From NCBI GenBank assembly GCA_033283265.1, contig JAWMQN010000001.1, forward strand, positions 806,001 to 870,000: 64,000 nt of DNA, in the 5' to 3' direction. Every line of letters starts with the position of its first letter. Within the stretch, counting starts at the first letter, position 1. The translations under genes were made by a program, and so were the position numbers. This document shows positions 53,937-62,007 of this stretch, piece by piece. Under the pieces are notes generated by a model. It did no database searches. It saw only the letters and a list, made by a program, of their open reading frames with translations, and was not told the origin of the DNA. Source of the stretch: Mangrovimicrobium sp033283265 (GTDB taxonomy: Bacteria; Pseudomonadota; Gammaproteobacteria; Pseudomonadales; Halieaceae).

Positions 53937-55260
53937 GTTCGCGCTCCTTCAGGGCTTTCCCGGCGAGATCCGGATAGTTGCCCAGGGACAGTATCGCCAG
54001 CGAGGCGATGACACACAGGGGGATATACAGCCACAGCGCCAACTGGTAGGAGCCGGACTGGTCGTAGATATAACTCACCGCCAGGGGCCCGATGCCCGCG
54101 GCGACATTCAGGATGCTGACGACACAGCCGAAAATGGCGCCGAAGTTGCGCAAGCCGAAATAGCGGGTGGCCAGGTAGGCGATCAGGTCCAGCTCCGCGC
54201 CGAGGGTCAGCCCGAGCAGCACCACGCCGATGGCCACCGCGACGAGCGAGCCCGGCGCGAAGATGAAGCACAGGCAGGAGATGATCGGGAACAGCAGGAT
54301 CACCCCGCCAATCAGGTTGCCGCGCCAGCGGTCCAGCAGGTGGCCGGTGACCAGGCGGGCGATGATTGCGGTGATACCGATCAATCCCGCCAGGGATGCG
54401 GCGGTGGCGCGCTCGATACCATTGGCGGCCATGATCGGCACCAGGTTCATGACGAAGGAGTTGATGGCGATGGTGATGATGAAACCGGCCAGCGCCAGCT
54501 TGAGGAAGGCCGCGCTGAGGATCGCCTCGCGAAACTGCAGGCCTTCCAGCGGCGCGGGAGCCGTCGCGCTTTGCCTGGACTGCCGGCTGGCGCGCCGCGC
54601 ATTGTCGGAGGCGCTGGTCAGGAAGCAGTAAATCACCGGCAGGGCAATCAGCAGGCACAGGCCGGCCAGCGCGGGATAGGCGCCGCGCCAGCCCAGCTCG
54701 GCGATGAAGTACTCGCTGAGCCTGGGAACGAAGGAGGAACCGATACCCGTACCGCAAAGCACCACCGCCAGCGCCACGCCGCGCCCGCGGGTGAACAGGC
54801 TGGAGACCGCGGCGGTCCACAGGGTCGGCTTGACCATCACCGCGCCGAAGGAGAGCAGGACCCAGAGTATCCACCAGCTCCACAGGGCCGAGGTCGCCAG
54901 CGACAGGGCGGCGAGGCAGGCACAGTAGGTCAGCACACCGACAATACCCAGGCGGCGCGGTCCGAAGCGGTCGATGAGGAACCCGAACAGCGGTGTCATC
55001 AGCGCCGACACCAGCGCGTAGAGGGTGTAGCCGAACATGATCTCGGAGCGGCTCCAGCCGAACTCCTCCTCCAGCGGCCCGATGAACAGGCCGATCGAAT
55101 AGATATGCACGATCGCCATCGCCATGCCGACGAAGCCGGCGAGCACGACGCCCCAGTGCTGGCGCCATTCGGCGGCGGTCGAGGCGGTTCCTTGCGCGGC
55201 GCCTGCATGCACCGCAGCGCTGCCACTGTTCACTGCCCCCGCTTGCGATGCTGTTTTCAT
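53929..55260 (-). CDS. MFS transporter
   Basis: A 443-residue major facilitator with twelve hydrophobic segments and the cytoplasmic loop LIDRFGPRRLGIVG between helices 2 and 3 (motif A). A basic linker at about 215-235 (SDNARRASRQSRQS) joins the two halves. It resembles the monocarboxylate/oxalate-antiporter type. ATG 55258-55260 overlaps the CoA-transferase stop by four bases, and its own stop lies eight bases inside the molybdoenzyme gene, so the three genes form a tight operon. It may move the acid substrate or product. Confidence 0.88.
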   Translation of the reverse strand: MKTASQAGAVNSGSAAVHAGAAQGTASTAAEWRQHWGVVLAGFVGMAMAIVHIYSIGLFIGPLEEEFGWSRSEIMFGYTLYALVSALMTPLFGFLIDRFGPRRLGIVGVLTYCACLAALSLATSALWSWWILWVLLSFGAVMVKPTLWTAAVSSLFTRGRGVALAVVLCGTGIGSSFVPRLSEYFIAELGWRGAYPALAGLCLLIALPVIYCFLTSASDNARRASRQSRQSATAPAPLEGLQFREAILSAAFLKLALAGFIITIAINSFVMNLVPIMAANGIERATAASLAGLIGITAIIARLVTGHLLDRWRGNLIGGVILLFPIISCLCFIFAPGSLVAVAIGVVLLGLTLGAELDLIAYLATRYFGLRNFGAIFGCVVSILNVAAGIGPLAVSYIYDQSGSYQLALWLYIPLCVIASLAILSLGNYPDLAGKALKERERE

Positions 55261-57620
55261 GCGACCTCGAACACCGCCGCGGCGATCATCTCCTCGACCT
55301 CCCCGGCAGGCAGTTGCAACCACGCCTGCAGCACTTCCCGGGTGTGCTCGCCACGCTCCGGGGCCGGCCGCAATCCCGGCGCGGGCATGTTGCGCGAGCG
55401 CACCGGCGCGTTGTCCATCACCAGCGGCTCTTCCAGCAGCGGGTGTTGCTCGCTGCGGAAAAACTGCCGCTCGCGGAAGTGGGGCCAGTCGGGCAACTGC
55501 GCCGTGCGCAGCATGCACCCGGCGGGCACCCCCGCCGCCTGCAGCACGCCCATCGCCGCCTCTGCTTCCTGGCTGCGGGTCCATGAGCCGACGGCTTCTT
55601 CGAGGGCCACGCGGTTATTGCAGCGCTGCGCGGCGCTGCGAAACCGGGCGTCCTCCAGCAGGTCGGCCCGGTCGATGCAACGCGCCAGGGACTGCCACTG
55701 CGAGTCGCTGTGTACGCTGATCACCAGCCACTGGTCCTCGCCGGCACAGGGATAGACGCCCCAGGGCGCGTTGTCCGGCGCGGCGGGCAGCCCCGCCGAC
55801 CGGCGCGCCACTGCGGCGCCGAGGTGGCCGAGTATCACTTCCAGCTGGGCGATGGAGGCGCTGCCGCCGCGCCCCGTGCGCAGGCGGCGGATGAGCAGCG
55901 CCAGCGCGGCGGCGGCGACATAGCGCCCGGCGACGTGATCGGGGTAGACCACCACCTGGTCGGTGAACAGGTCGTCCCTGTCGCTGTAGCGCCAGCCCTG
56001 GGTGAGGCCGGACATCGCCCGCACCAGGGGGCCGTAGCCCATGCGCCCGGCCAGGGGTCCGCTGGCGCCGAAGGCGGAGCTCTCCGCCATCACGATGCGC
56101 GGGTTCACCGCGGCGACCTCGGCGAAGGAAAGACCCATTTTTTCCAGTGTGCCGGGCTTGAAGTTGGACAGGATGATATCCGCCCGCGCCGCCAGTTCGA
56201 GGAAGTACTCGCGGCCCCGGGGGTCCTTCATGTTGAGCCCGAGACCGCGCTTGTTGCGGTGGCCCGCCGCGACGCTGGGCACCATGAGCAGGCCGGTGAG
56301 CGGGCGCCGCGTGGCATCCGGGGATTGGGCGGACTCGACCTTGATCACGTCGGCGCCGAGGTCGGCGAACATCCGCCCCGCCTCGGCCCCGGCGACGATG
56401 ACGCCGAGGTCGAGCACCTTCAGCTGCGCCAACGGCGGCGTCGGCTCGTCAGCGCACCCCGCGGAATTTGCAGCACAACCCGGCGGCGTTGCCAAAGGCA
56501 GGCCGGGGTCGTCAGCGAGGGCCGGTGCGCCGCCGCGGGCGCTCATGCGCTCGCCGTCGATAAGCATCGCCCCGGCGGGCAAGGTCGCCTGGCCGCCGTC
56601 GGGCAGGGAAATATTCCGCGTCGCGCCGCGGCCGCGCAATTGCGGGTGCTCAACCACCTCCGCCAGCGACATCAGCCGGACCACGGGCACACCGCGGGCC
56701 TCGCCACCGGCTTCCAGTTCCGCCGAGCTCTTGTCGGCGAAGAAGGCCGCCACGCAGTCCCACAGGGCGGGCGTGCCGAGGCGGGTGTAGAGATCGCGGT
56801 ATTTCGGGTCGGCGAAGGCCTCCGGCTCGCCCATCCACTCGAACAGGCGGTCCCACTGCCGCGGCGCCAGCACGCACAGGCGCACCCGGCCGTCGGCGCA
56901 GGGCAGCACCGGGTACCAGTAGCCGAGTTCCGGCCGGCCCGGGGGCAGGTCCGCGGGCCGGGCGCCGAGGGCCGCCACGCCGCCGACCCCGAAGCCCGGG
57001 TCAAAGCTGTGCATGGCGCCGTCGAGCAGGGCGAAATCAAGGTGATCGCCGACGCCGGTGGTCAGGGCGCGGTACAGCGCCACCAGCGTTACCCACAGGC
57101 CCTGGGCGGCGGCGCAGCCCTCGGCGATACCCGCCGGGGGCAGTACCGGCGGCATGCCCTCCACACCCGAGCGCGACAGGCTGCCGCTCAGGGCGTGGAG
57201 AATGGGGTCGCTGATTTGCCAGGTGGAGCAACTGTTGCCCAGGCCGAAGTTGCTGACCGAGACCAGCACGCACTGCGGCCGCTGCTCGCGCAGTGCCTCG
57301 GGATCGAGGGGAAAGGCACTGCCCGGCGAGGCGTCGAGCAATACGACATGGGCGCTGGCCAGCAGACCGCTGAGGCGCTCGCGCCCGGCCGCCTGCGCGG
57401 TATCGATCGTCGTGGCGCGCTTGCCGGCATTCAGCGCAGTGAAATCGAGCCAGCCGGGGAGATTGTCCCCGGCCGCCCGGTCAGCGAGCCCGGCCGGCGG
57501 CTCCACCCGGACCACGTCCGCGCCTAGTTCAGCCAGGTGCCGGCCGATCGCGGCCATCGGCCCCGGCACAAAATCCAGCACGTAAATTCCCGACAACGGC
57601 AATTCGACTTCTGCAGGCAT
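55257..57620 (-). CDS. Tandem CaiB/BaiF (family III) CoA-transferase fusion
   Basis: A 787-residue protein with two complete CaiB-like modules. The first is about 5-370 (VLDFVPGPMAAIGRHLAELGADVVRVE, then YPVLPCADGRV). The second is about 400-787 (VLDLGVIVAGAEAGRMFADLGADVIKVE, NKRGLGLNMKDPRGREYF, NPRIVMAESSAFG). Usual enzymes have one module of about 400 residues and act as dimers. The catalytic aspartate is visible in the second half (VYPDHVAGRYVAA) but is replaced by Glu in the first (AGIAEGCAAAQG). It probably activates a carboxylic acid to its CoA ester. First gene of the minus-strand operon. Confidence 0.88.
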   Translation of the reverse strand: MPAEVELPLSGIYVLDFVPGPMAAIGRHLAELGADVVRVEPPAGLADRAAGDNLPGWLDFTALNAGKRATTIDTAQAAGRERLSGLLASAHVVLLDASPGSAFPLDPEALREQRPQCVLVSVSNFGLGNSCSTWQISDPILHALSGSLSRSGVEGMPPVLPPAGIAEGCAAAQGLWVTLVALYRALTTGVGDHLDFALLDGAMHSFDPGFGVGGVAALGARPADLPPGRPELGYWYPVLPCADGRVRLCVLAPRQWDRLFEWMGEPEAFADPKYRDLYTRLGTPALWDCVAAFFADKSSAELEAGGEARGVPVVRLMSLAEVVEHPQLRGRGATRNISLPDGGQATLPAGAMLIDGERMSARGGAPALADDPGLPLATPPGCAANSAGCADEPTPPLAQLKVLDLGVIVAGAEAGRMFADLGADVIKVESAQSPDATRRPLTGLLMVPSVAAGHRNKRGLGLNMKDPRGREYFLELAARADIILSNFKPGTLEKMGLSFAEVAAVNPRIVMAESSAFGASGPLAGRMGYGPLVRAMSGLTQGWRYSDRDDLFTDQVVVYPDHVAGRYVAAAALALLIRRLRTGRGGSASIAQLEVILGHLGAAVARRSAGLPAAPDNAPWGVYPCAGEDQWLVISVHSDSQWQSLARCIDRADLLEDARFRSAAQRCNNRVALEEAVGSWTRSQEAEAAMGVLQAAGVPAGCMLRTAQLPDWPHFRERQFFRSEQHPLLEEPLVMDNAPVRSRNMPAPGLRPAPERGEHTREVLQAWLQLPAGEVEEMIAAAVFEVA

Positions 57621-57964
57621 CGTTCACAACCCCTGGCCCAAAGCATGTTATTCATTATGTAAAGCGGACCGCCCTCACCGGCGTTGCAGGCGAAGAAACT
57701 GATAGCGCTTCTATCTTCTGGCAGCTGAAGCAGGGGCGTTGACGTCATCATTCGCTGATTTCGCGCATTTTTCCCCTGCCAGAGAACGCTCCTGTTTTAC
57801 AGCATATTGCCATTCCAGGTCCATAGTTGACACATGATTAGTTATTTACTTTATACGCCGGAGCCGGCCTGGCAGGCCCCGCTGTCTGCGGGGCGAAACA
57901 ACCCCGGGGCCGGGTTTTGCGCTAGAATGGGCGCCCCGCACAACCAGATCCCTGTAAAACACCG
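57621..57964. other. Divergent intergenic region between CoA-transferase and xth
   Basis: 344 bases without a gene. It is AT-rich at 57645-57660 and 57795-57856. It carries a strong plus-strand promoter for xth (57827-57855) and a perfect 6-bp hairpin (57877-57893) in the xth leader. The promoter of the minus-strand CaiB operon must lie in the first 100 bases but was not resolved. Confidence 0.6.
57827..57855 (+). promoter_or_regulatory. Sigma70-type promoter of xth
   Basis: A perfect -35 TTGACA (57827-57832), 17-base spacer and -10 TTTATA (57850-57855); an 18-base spacer to TTATAC is also possible. It lies about 110 bases before the xth ATG. Confidence 0.7.
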
Positions 57965-58729
57965 ATGAGAATTACCTCCTGGAACGTCAACGGCATCCGC
58001 GCCGTCATGAACAAGGACTTCGCCGAATCCCTCGACACACTGCAAACCGACATTCTCTGCCTGCAGGAAACCAAGGCCCAGGACGACCAGGTCGCCGCCG
58101 CGCTGGAAGCGATCGACGGCTACCACGTCTACAGCAACTCGGCTGTGCGCAAGGGCTATTCCGGGGTGGCGATTCTCACCCGAAAAGAGCCGCTGGCGGT
58201 ACGCGCCGACATCGGCATCGAGGAACACGACCAGGAGGGCCGGGTGCTCACCGCCGAGTTCGACGACTACTACCTGGTGACGGTGTACACCCCCAACTCG
58301 GGCAACGAACTGGTGCGCCTGCCCTACCGGGAAACCTGGGACCGGGACTTCCTCGCCTTCGTGCGCAAGCTGGAGGCGCACAAGCCGGTGCTGATGTGCG
58401 GCGACTTCAACGTCGCCCACCGCGCCATCGACCTCGCCCGCCCCAAGCCCAACTACAACAAGAGCGCGGGCTACACCCAGAAGGAGATCGACGGCATGGA
58501 CAACATCGTCGCCGCCGGCTTCGTCGACACCTTCCGCCACTTCCACCCGGACACGGTGAAATACAGCTGGTGGAGCTACCGCGCCGGGGCCCGCGGCAAG
58601 AACATCGGCTGGAGGATCGACTACTTCCTCGGCACTAGCGGGCTGGTGGAGTCGCGCCTGGGTGGTGCGGAGATCCACAACGATATCCACGGTTCGGACC
58701 ACTGCCCGGTGAGCGTGGATTTACGCTAG
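57965..58729 (+). CDS. xth: Exodeoxyribonuclease III
   Basis: A 254-residue Mg2+-dependent AP endonuclease and 3'-5' exonuclease of base-excision repair. Motifs seen: ITSWNVNGIRA (Asn, metal), CLQETK (catalytic Glu near 36), GDFNVAH (about 142-148, Asp and Asn), WSYRAGARGKNIGWRIDYFL and the final GSDHCPVSV with the catalytic Asp-His. Length is normal. The Shine-Dalgarno site is weak. A 96-base truncated copy of codons from about 163 to 210 is found 1 kb downstream (59521-59616). Confidence 0.96.
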   Translation: MRITSWNVNGIRAVMNKDFAESLDTLQTDILCLQETKAQDDQVAAALEAIDGYHVYSNSAVRKGYSGVAILTRKEPLAVRADIGIEEHDQEGRVLTAEFDDYYLVTVYTPNSGNELVRLPYRETWDRDFLAFVRKLEAHKPVLMCGDFNVAHRAIDLARPKPNYNKSAGYTQKEIDGMDNIVAAGFVDTFRHFHPDTVKYSWWSYRAGARGKNIGWRIDYFLGTSGLVESRLGGAEIHNDIHGSDHCPVSVDLR

Positions 58730-58970
58730 GGGCGACTGCGGGAGTTCACGCCAGCCGCGAGTCCCGCCGGCTCGCCGCCCTGCTTGCCCGGGACGGCTGA
58801 ACCACCCGCGGCGATCAGGTTTCTTTACAGACTGCAGGCCTGCCCGTCGCCGCGACTCCCCAAACCCTTGATATACGGGGAGTGGTATACAAATTGCCTA
58901 CAGTCCATGGAGGCCCCGGGCGCGAGTAAATCCCCGAGGCTCCTTGAAAATGGACTTTGAGGCGCCGTAG

Positions 58971-59495
58971 ATGAAAACAATAAAATTCCTGCTAACACTC
59001 GTTCTGGCAACTTTCGCCAGCACATCATCCGCAGAGCTGATCTACCTGACCCTGCACCTCAACGGCACTATCAGCGGTGGCGGCACAGGCATCCAGGTCG
59101 GCACGGGGCACAGCGCCTACTACGATACGGTCAGCGAGATCCTGACCGTCGACTGGCTTCTCCTCGAAACGGTAACGGCGACAGGCATGCCGGAAGGCAC
59201 ATCGCTACAGCAGGGAACCTCCATTTTCGACTTTTCCACCCTGACCTCAACGACCCAGATAGACAGCTGCGCAGTACAAAGCGGGACCAATATCTGCCAG
59301 TTCCTCGATTTCACACCCCAGGATGGCGTGATCAGCGGAACCTGGGAGTCCTTCAACAATGCCTACGCCTACGGTGGCGCCAACTACGACCAGGACTGGT
59401 TCATAGGTACAGAGGTTCCCGTCCCCGCCGCCGCCTGGCTGTTCGGCTCCGCGCTGCTGGGCCTGGGCGCGATGAAGCGGGCCCGGGCGGCCTGA
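58971..59495 (+). CDS. Secreted protein with VPLPA-CTERM-type sorting signal
   Basis: A 174-residue precursor. It has a signal peptide (about 1-21, FASTSSA), then a beta-rich, serine/threonine/glycine-rich body without recognised domain. The end carries VPVPAAAWLFGSALLGLGAM followed by KRARAA: the short motif, hydrophobic helix and basic tail of the VPLPA variant of PEP-CTERM signals. Such proteins are processed by an exosortase and exported, often with exopolysaccharide. No exosortase gene is in the window, although an O-antigen-ligase-like gene starts beyond the right edge. Two cysteines (DSCAVQSGTNICQF) could form a disulfide. Confidence 0.82.
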   Translation: MKTIKFLLTLVLATFASTSSAELIYLTLHLNGTISGGGTGIQVGTGHSAYYDTVSEILTVDWLLLETVTATGMPEGTSLQQGTSIFDFSTLTSTTQIDSCAVQSGTNICQFLDFTPQDGVISGTWESFNNAYAYGGANYDQDWFIGTEVPVPAAAWLFGSALLGLGAMKRARAA

Positions 59496-59520
59496 ACGCT
59501 GCGAGAAAAACCCGGCCTCA

Positions 59521-59616
59521 CTACAACAAGAGCGCGGGCTTCGTCGACACCTTCCGCCACTGCCACCCGGACACGGTGAAATACAGCCGGTGGAGCTACC
59601 GCGCCGGGGCCCGCGG
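59521..59616 (+). pseudogene. Truncated duplicate of xth with internal 48-bp deletion
   Basis: 59521-59540 is identical to 58453-58472 of xth, and 59541-59616 matches 58521-58596 with two substitutions (T to G at the position matching 58532, T to C at that matching 58568). The 48 bases between (58473-58520, 16 codons) are missing; the joint falls at a shared GGCT. The copy starts 26 bases after the VPLPA-CTERM gene and ends exactly where the stop codon of the convergent membrane protein gene begins. It has no start and is not a gene. Confidence 0.93.
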
Positions 59617-59928
59617 TCAACCGGCTGCGTCCACACGATAGAGGCGCACAAGGCTGAGCACCGCCTTGAGTACGACTGAAATACTGCAGACGATGATGAC
59701 CAGCTCGATGCGTTCGGCTTCAGTGTCCCAGATTGCGAGGCCGATACGGGTGATTTTGAATTCGTCGGCTGCGGCCTCCTGGATAAAGTCAATCGAACGC
59801 CAGACGAGCAGCGCCGTCGAGGCGATCAGTACAGCAAACCATTTCAGTTTTGCACTGGGCATTTTTCCTAATGCGTCCTCTGCGAATTCATTGACGGGGT
59901 CACTCCGGATCATCACCGCCACCGGCAT
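59617..59928 (-). CDS. Small two-helix membrane protein, function unknown
   Basis: A 103-residue protein with two likely transmembrane segments: about 30-48 (WFAVLIASTALLVW) and about 75-95 (LVIIVCSISVVLKAVLSLV), joined by a charged loop. No family recognised. It overlaps the end of the upstream secreted-protein gene by 29 bases, so it is probably translated from the LuxR-secreted protein transcript. A start at ATG 59913 is a possible alternative. Its stop codon adjoins the xth remnant. Confidence 0.6.
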   Translation of the reverse strand: MPVAVMIRSDPVNEFAEDALGKMPSAKLKWFAVLIASTALLVWRSIDFIQEAAADEFKITRIGLAIWDTEAERIELVIIVCSISVVLKAVLSLVRLYRVDAAG

Positions 59929-60871
59929 CCTTCAGCACTGATTCAGAGCCGGAATCGACGGGCGGCGCCGGCTTCCCGGCCGGGCGTTCCACCAGCTGCA
60001 GAAAGGGAATAATCCGGCTCAGTTCTTTCGAGCTCCTGGCGACGTCCTCATCATCGAAACCTGGCTCGGCATAGAACAGCATGGCGTCGCTGCCACCGGA
60101 GTCGATGACATAGCCGCCGTATTCCTGCAGGGCCCTGGCGATCAGGATCGCCAGTGGTTCTTCCAGCATGGACTCTGGCACCAGGGCCGGCGGCAGCACC
60201 AGCAGGGAGCCCATGGGTATCGACCCGGTGTATGACTCCGCTCCGGCCTGGTCCTCGCTGGTCGCCGGGGCAACGTAGCCCGAGCTGAGGAAATTCAGGC
60301 TCAAGGCAAGCGCCAGGGCGTGCCGGGCCACACCCTGCTCGAGCTCCCACTGCCTTATCAGGCCGCCTACCGAGGAGCCGCCGTAGGCCCGCGTACCGAT
60401 ATTCTGCCCCGCCTGCAGCGCAACCCCCGGTCCGGCGGAATCCACCTGCCGGTAGATCTCCGCCTCGCCCGCTTGGTCGTAGCGGAAAAACTCGTGAATT
60501 ATCTGGCGGTCCGCTGACATTACCGCAAGATGCGCGTCGGTGCCCGGCGCCGGTGCCGCCCCCTCGGGGACCGGCGCCATCACATAGCCCCCCAGCTTGC
60601 GAATGTAGATCGGCCTGTCCGGGACGTCGGTCCCGGCCAGGTAGAAGGGGATGGACCAGCTGTTGCTGTTGATGTGAACGTGCGCGCCCGCGTCCAGGTC
60701 CAGCGGGCGACGTGAACTGTTTTCCGGCAGCGCCGCCGCCAGCGGCTGATTCCAGGGCGAGTCCCCAGAAAAAGGGCGCTGGTAATAATCTGCGCTCGCC
60801 AGGGCGGACACCAGCAGCAACAGGCAGCCCTGCAGTGCGCCTGCCGGGCTGCGTAAACGGCTCAAAATCAC
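59900..60871 (-). CDS. Secreted protein of unknown function, coupled to a LuxR regulator
   Basis: A 323-residue protein starting with GTG at 60869-60871, overlapping the stop of the LuxR gene (GTGA). It has a signal peptide (about 8-26, ending SALASA), then a body beginning YYQRPFSGDSPWNQPLA. Features include HVHINSNSWSIPFY, a GGSSVGGLIRQWELEQG stretch, ARHALALALSL and a final acidic, proline-rich tail. The SPWN plus HAL pattern recalls secreted proteins of unknown function in actinobacteria; I cannot name an enzyme class. It is followed by the small membrane protein gene. Confidence 0.7.
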   Translation of the reverse strand: MILSRLRSPAGALQGCLLLLVSALASADYYQRPFSGDSPWNQPLAAALPENSSRRPLDLDAGAHVHINSNSWSIPFYLAGTDVPDRPIYIRKLGGYVMAPVPEGAAPAPGTDAHLAVMSADRQIIHEFFRYDQAGEAEIYRQVDSAGPGVALQAGQNIGTRAYGGSSVGGLIRQWELEQGVARHALALALSLNFLSSGYVAPATSEDQAGAESYTGSIPMGSLLVLPPALVPESMLEEPLAILIARALQEYGGYVIDSGGSDAMLFYAEPGFDDEDVARSSKELSRIIPFLQLVERPAGKPAPPVDSGSESVLKDAGGGDDPE

Positions 60872-62007
60872 TGTCCGTCGATACGCAGACCCAGCGGCGA
60901 GCGCAGGAGCAGGCTGACCAGCTCGTTCTGGCGCCCGGTATTGGTCTTGGCGAACACCCGCTTGAGCAGGTTGCGGGACGTGGAAACGGAGTGCCCGAGG
61001 TGCTCGGCGCAACACTCCAGCGAACGGCCCTGCATGATCTGGTTTGCCACCCGCGACTCCGCAACCGTCAAATCGTAGAGCGCCCGCATGCGGGCCAGTG
61101 GCGCGTCGCAGGACTGCTCGTGATCCTGCAGTACAACCAGCGCCGCCGGACAGTTGTCGCCCGCATATGCACTGGGCGTCAGCGGATGAATGGTCAGGCT
61201 GTAGGCCCGCTTGCCGGAGGGTCGGGATACCAGCATATCGCCCCCGGAAAGCGGTACCGTACTATCGTTGGTGGAGGCGATGGTGTTGCGCAGAAGTGCT
61301 CGCAACTGCTGGTTCTCCACGCTGCGGCTGGCGCTCAGGTGGGTGGTGTGCAAGGCCAGTCCGTCGTTGTCGAAGGTCATCCGCTCCGCCTGCGGATTGA
61401 GGTACATCACCTCGTGGCGGCTGCTGAAGACCACTACCCCGTAGGGCACCATATCGAGCATTTCCCAGGCCGGCGAGAAACCCACGGGAATCCCCGCGGT
61501 GTGACGCTTGAGACGAAAGCTGCGCTGCAGGTGGGGCATGATCCTGCTGAACAGGGTCTTGTCCTCATCGCCGTACTTGCCGTGGCCGGACTGGCGCATG
61601 AAGGAAGCGGCGACCGTATTGTGGCCGCCGTGCTCCACGTAGAGGCAGCTGGCCTGTTCCAGCCCCTGGGGGCGGAGGAAGTGACTGTAGAGCTTTTCCG
61701 AGTGCAGGCGCTTGCCCGGAAGCAGGTCCTGGGTATAGGAAATACTGCCGGAGCGTGGCGGTGGCGACATATGCCGCCCCACTTCGCGGTGGAACTCCGC
61801 CTCCCGCTCCCGGGCGGTCAGCTCGCCCGCAGGAATGCCGAAGGCCCACATGAAACCGCCGTTGCGGGCGGATTCGTCGCAGCAGTAGATACCACCGGCG
61901 GCGCTTTGGGTCAGGCTGGACATTTCCTCCAGGAAGCCGTTCAGCCGGGACGAATCGATGGTCGATTCATAAAGAGTTTCTATCAGATTAACGTACTGCG
62001 GTTTCAT
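60868..62007 (-). CDS. LuxR-type HTH transcriptional regulator (first of two paralogues)
   Basis: A 379-residue regulator. A LuxR-type helix-turn-helix is at about 313-370 (YDLTVAESRVANQIMQGRSL, then CAEHLGHSVSTSRNLLKRVF). A PAS-like part is near 205-300 (MVPYGVVVFSSRHEVMYLNPQAERM), and a long N-terminal segment has unknown ligand. ATG 62007 with GGGGAG eight bases upstream is chosen over an open frame 33 codons longer. It lies in one transcript with the secreted and membrane protein genes. A CRP-like site lies about 100 bases upstream. Confidence 0.85.
   Translation of the reverse strand: MKPQYVNLIETLYESTIDSSRLNGFLEEMSSLTQSAAGGIYCCDESARNGGFMWAFGIPAGELTAREREAEFHREVGRHMSPPPRSGSISYTQDLLPGKRLHSEKLYSHFLRPQGLEQASCLYVEHGGHNTVAASFMRQSGHGKYGDEDKTLFSRIMPHLQRSFRLKRHTAGIPVGFSPAWEMLDMVPYGVVVFSSRHEVMYLNPQAERMTFDNDGLALHTTHLSASRSVENQQLRALLRNTIASTNDSTVPLSGGDMLVSRPSGKRAYSLTIHPLTPSAYAGDNCPAALVVLQDHEQSCDAPLARMRALYDLTVAESRVANQIMQGRSLECCAEHLGHSVSTSRNLLKRVFAKTNTGRQNELVSLLLRSPLGLRIDGQ

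Noticed and set aside
53758..55755. Plus-strand open frame of 665 codons
   Set aside because: Antisense to the MFS transporter gene. No membrane segments or motifs in this reading.
55710..57527. Plus-strand open frame of 605 codons
   Set aside because: Antisense to the CaiB fusion gene, whose family motifs are clear.
58825..59028. Minus-strand frame of 67 codons overlapping the start of the VPLPA-CTERM gene
   Set aside because: No ribosome-binding site and antisense to a signal peptide. No recognisable features.
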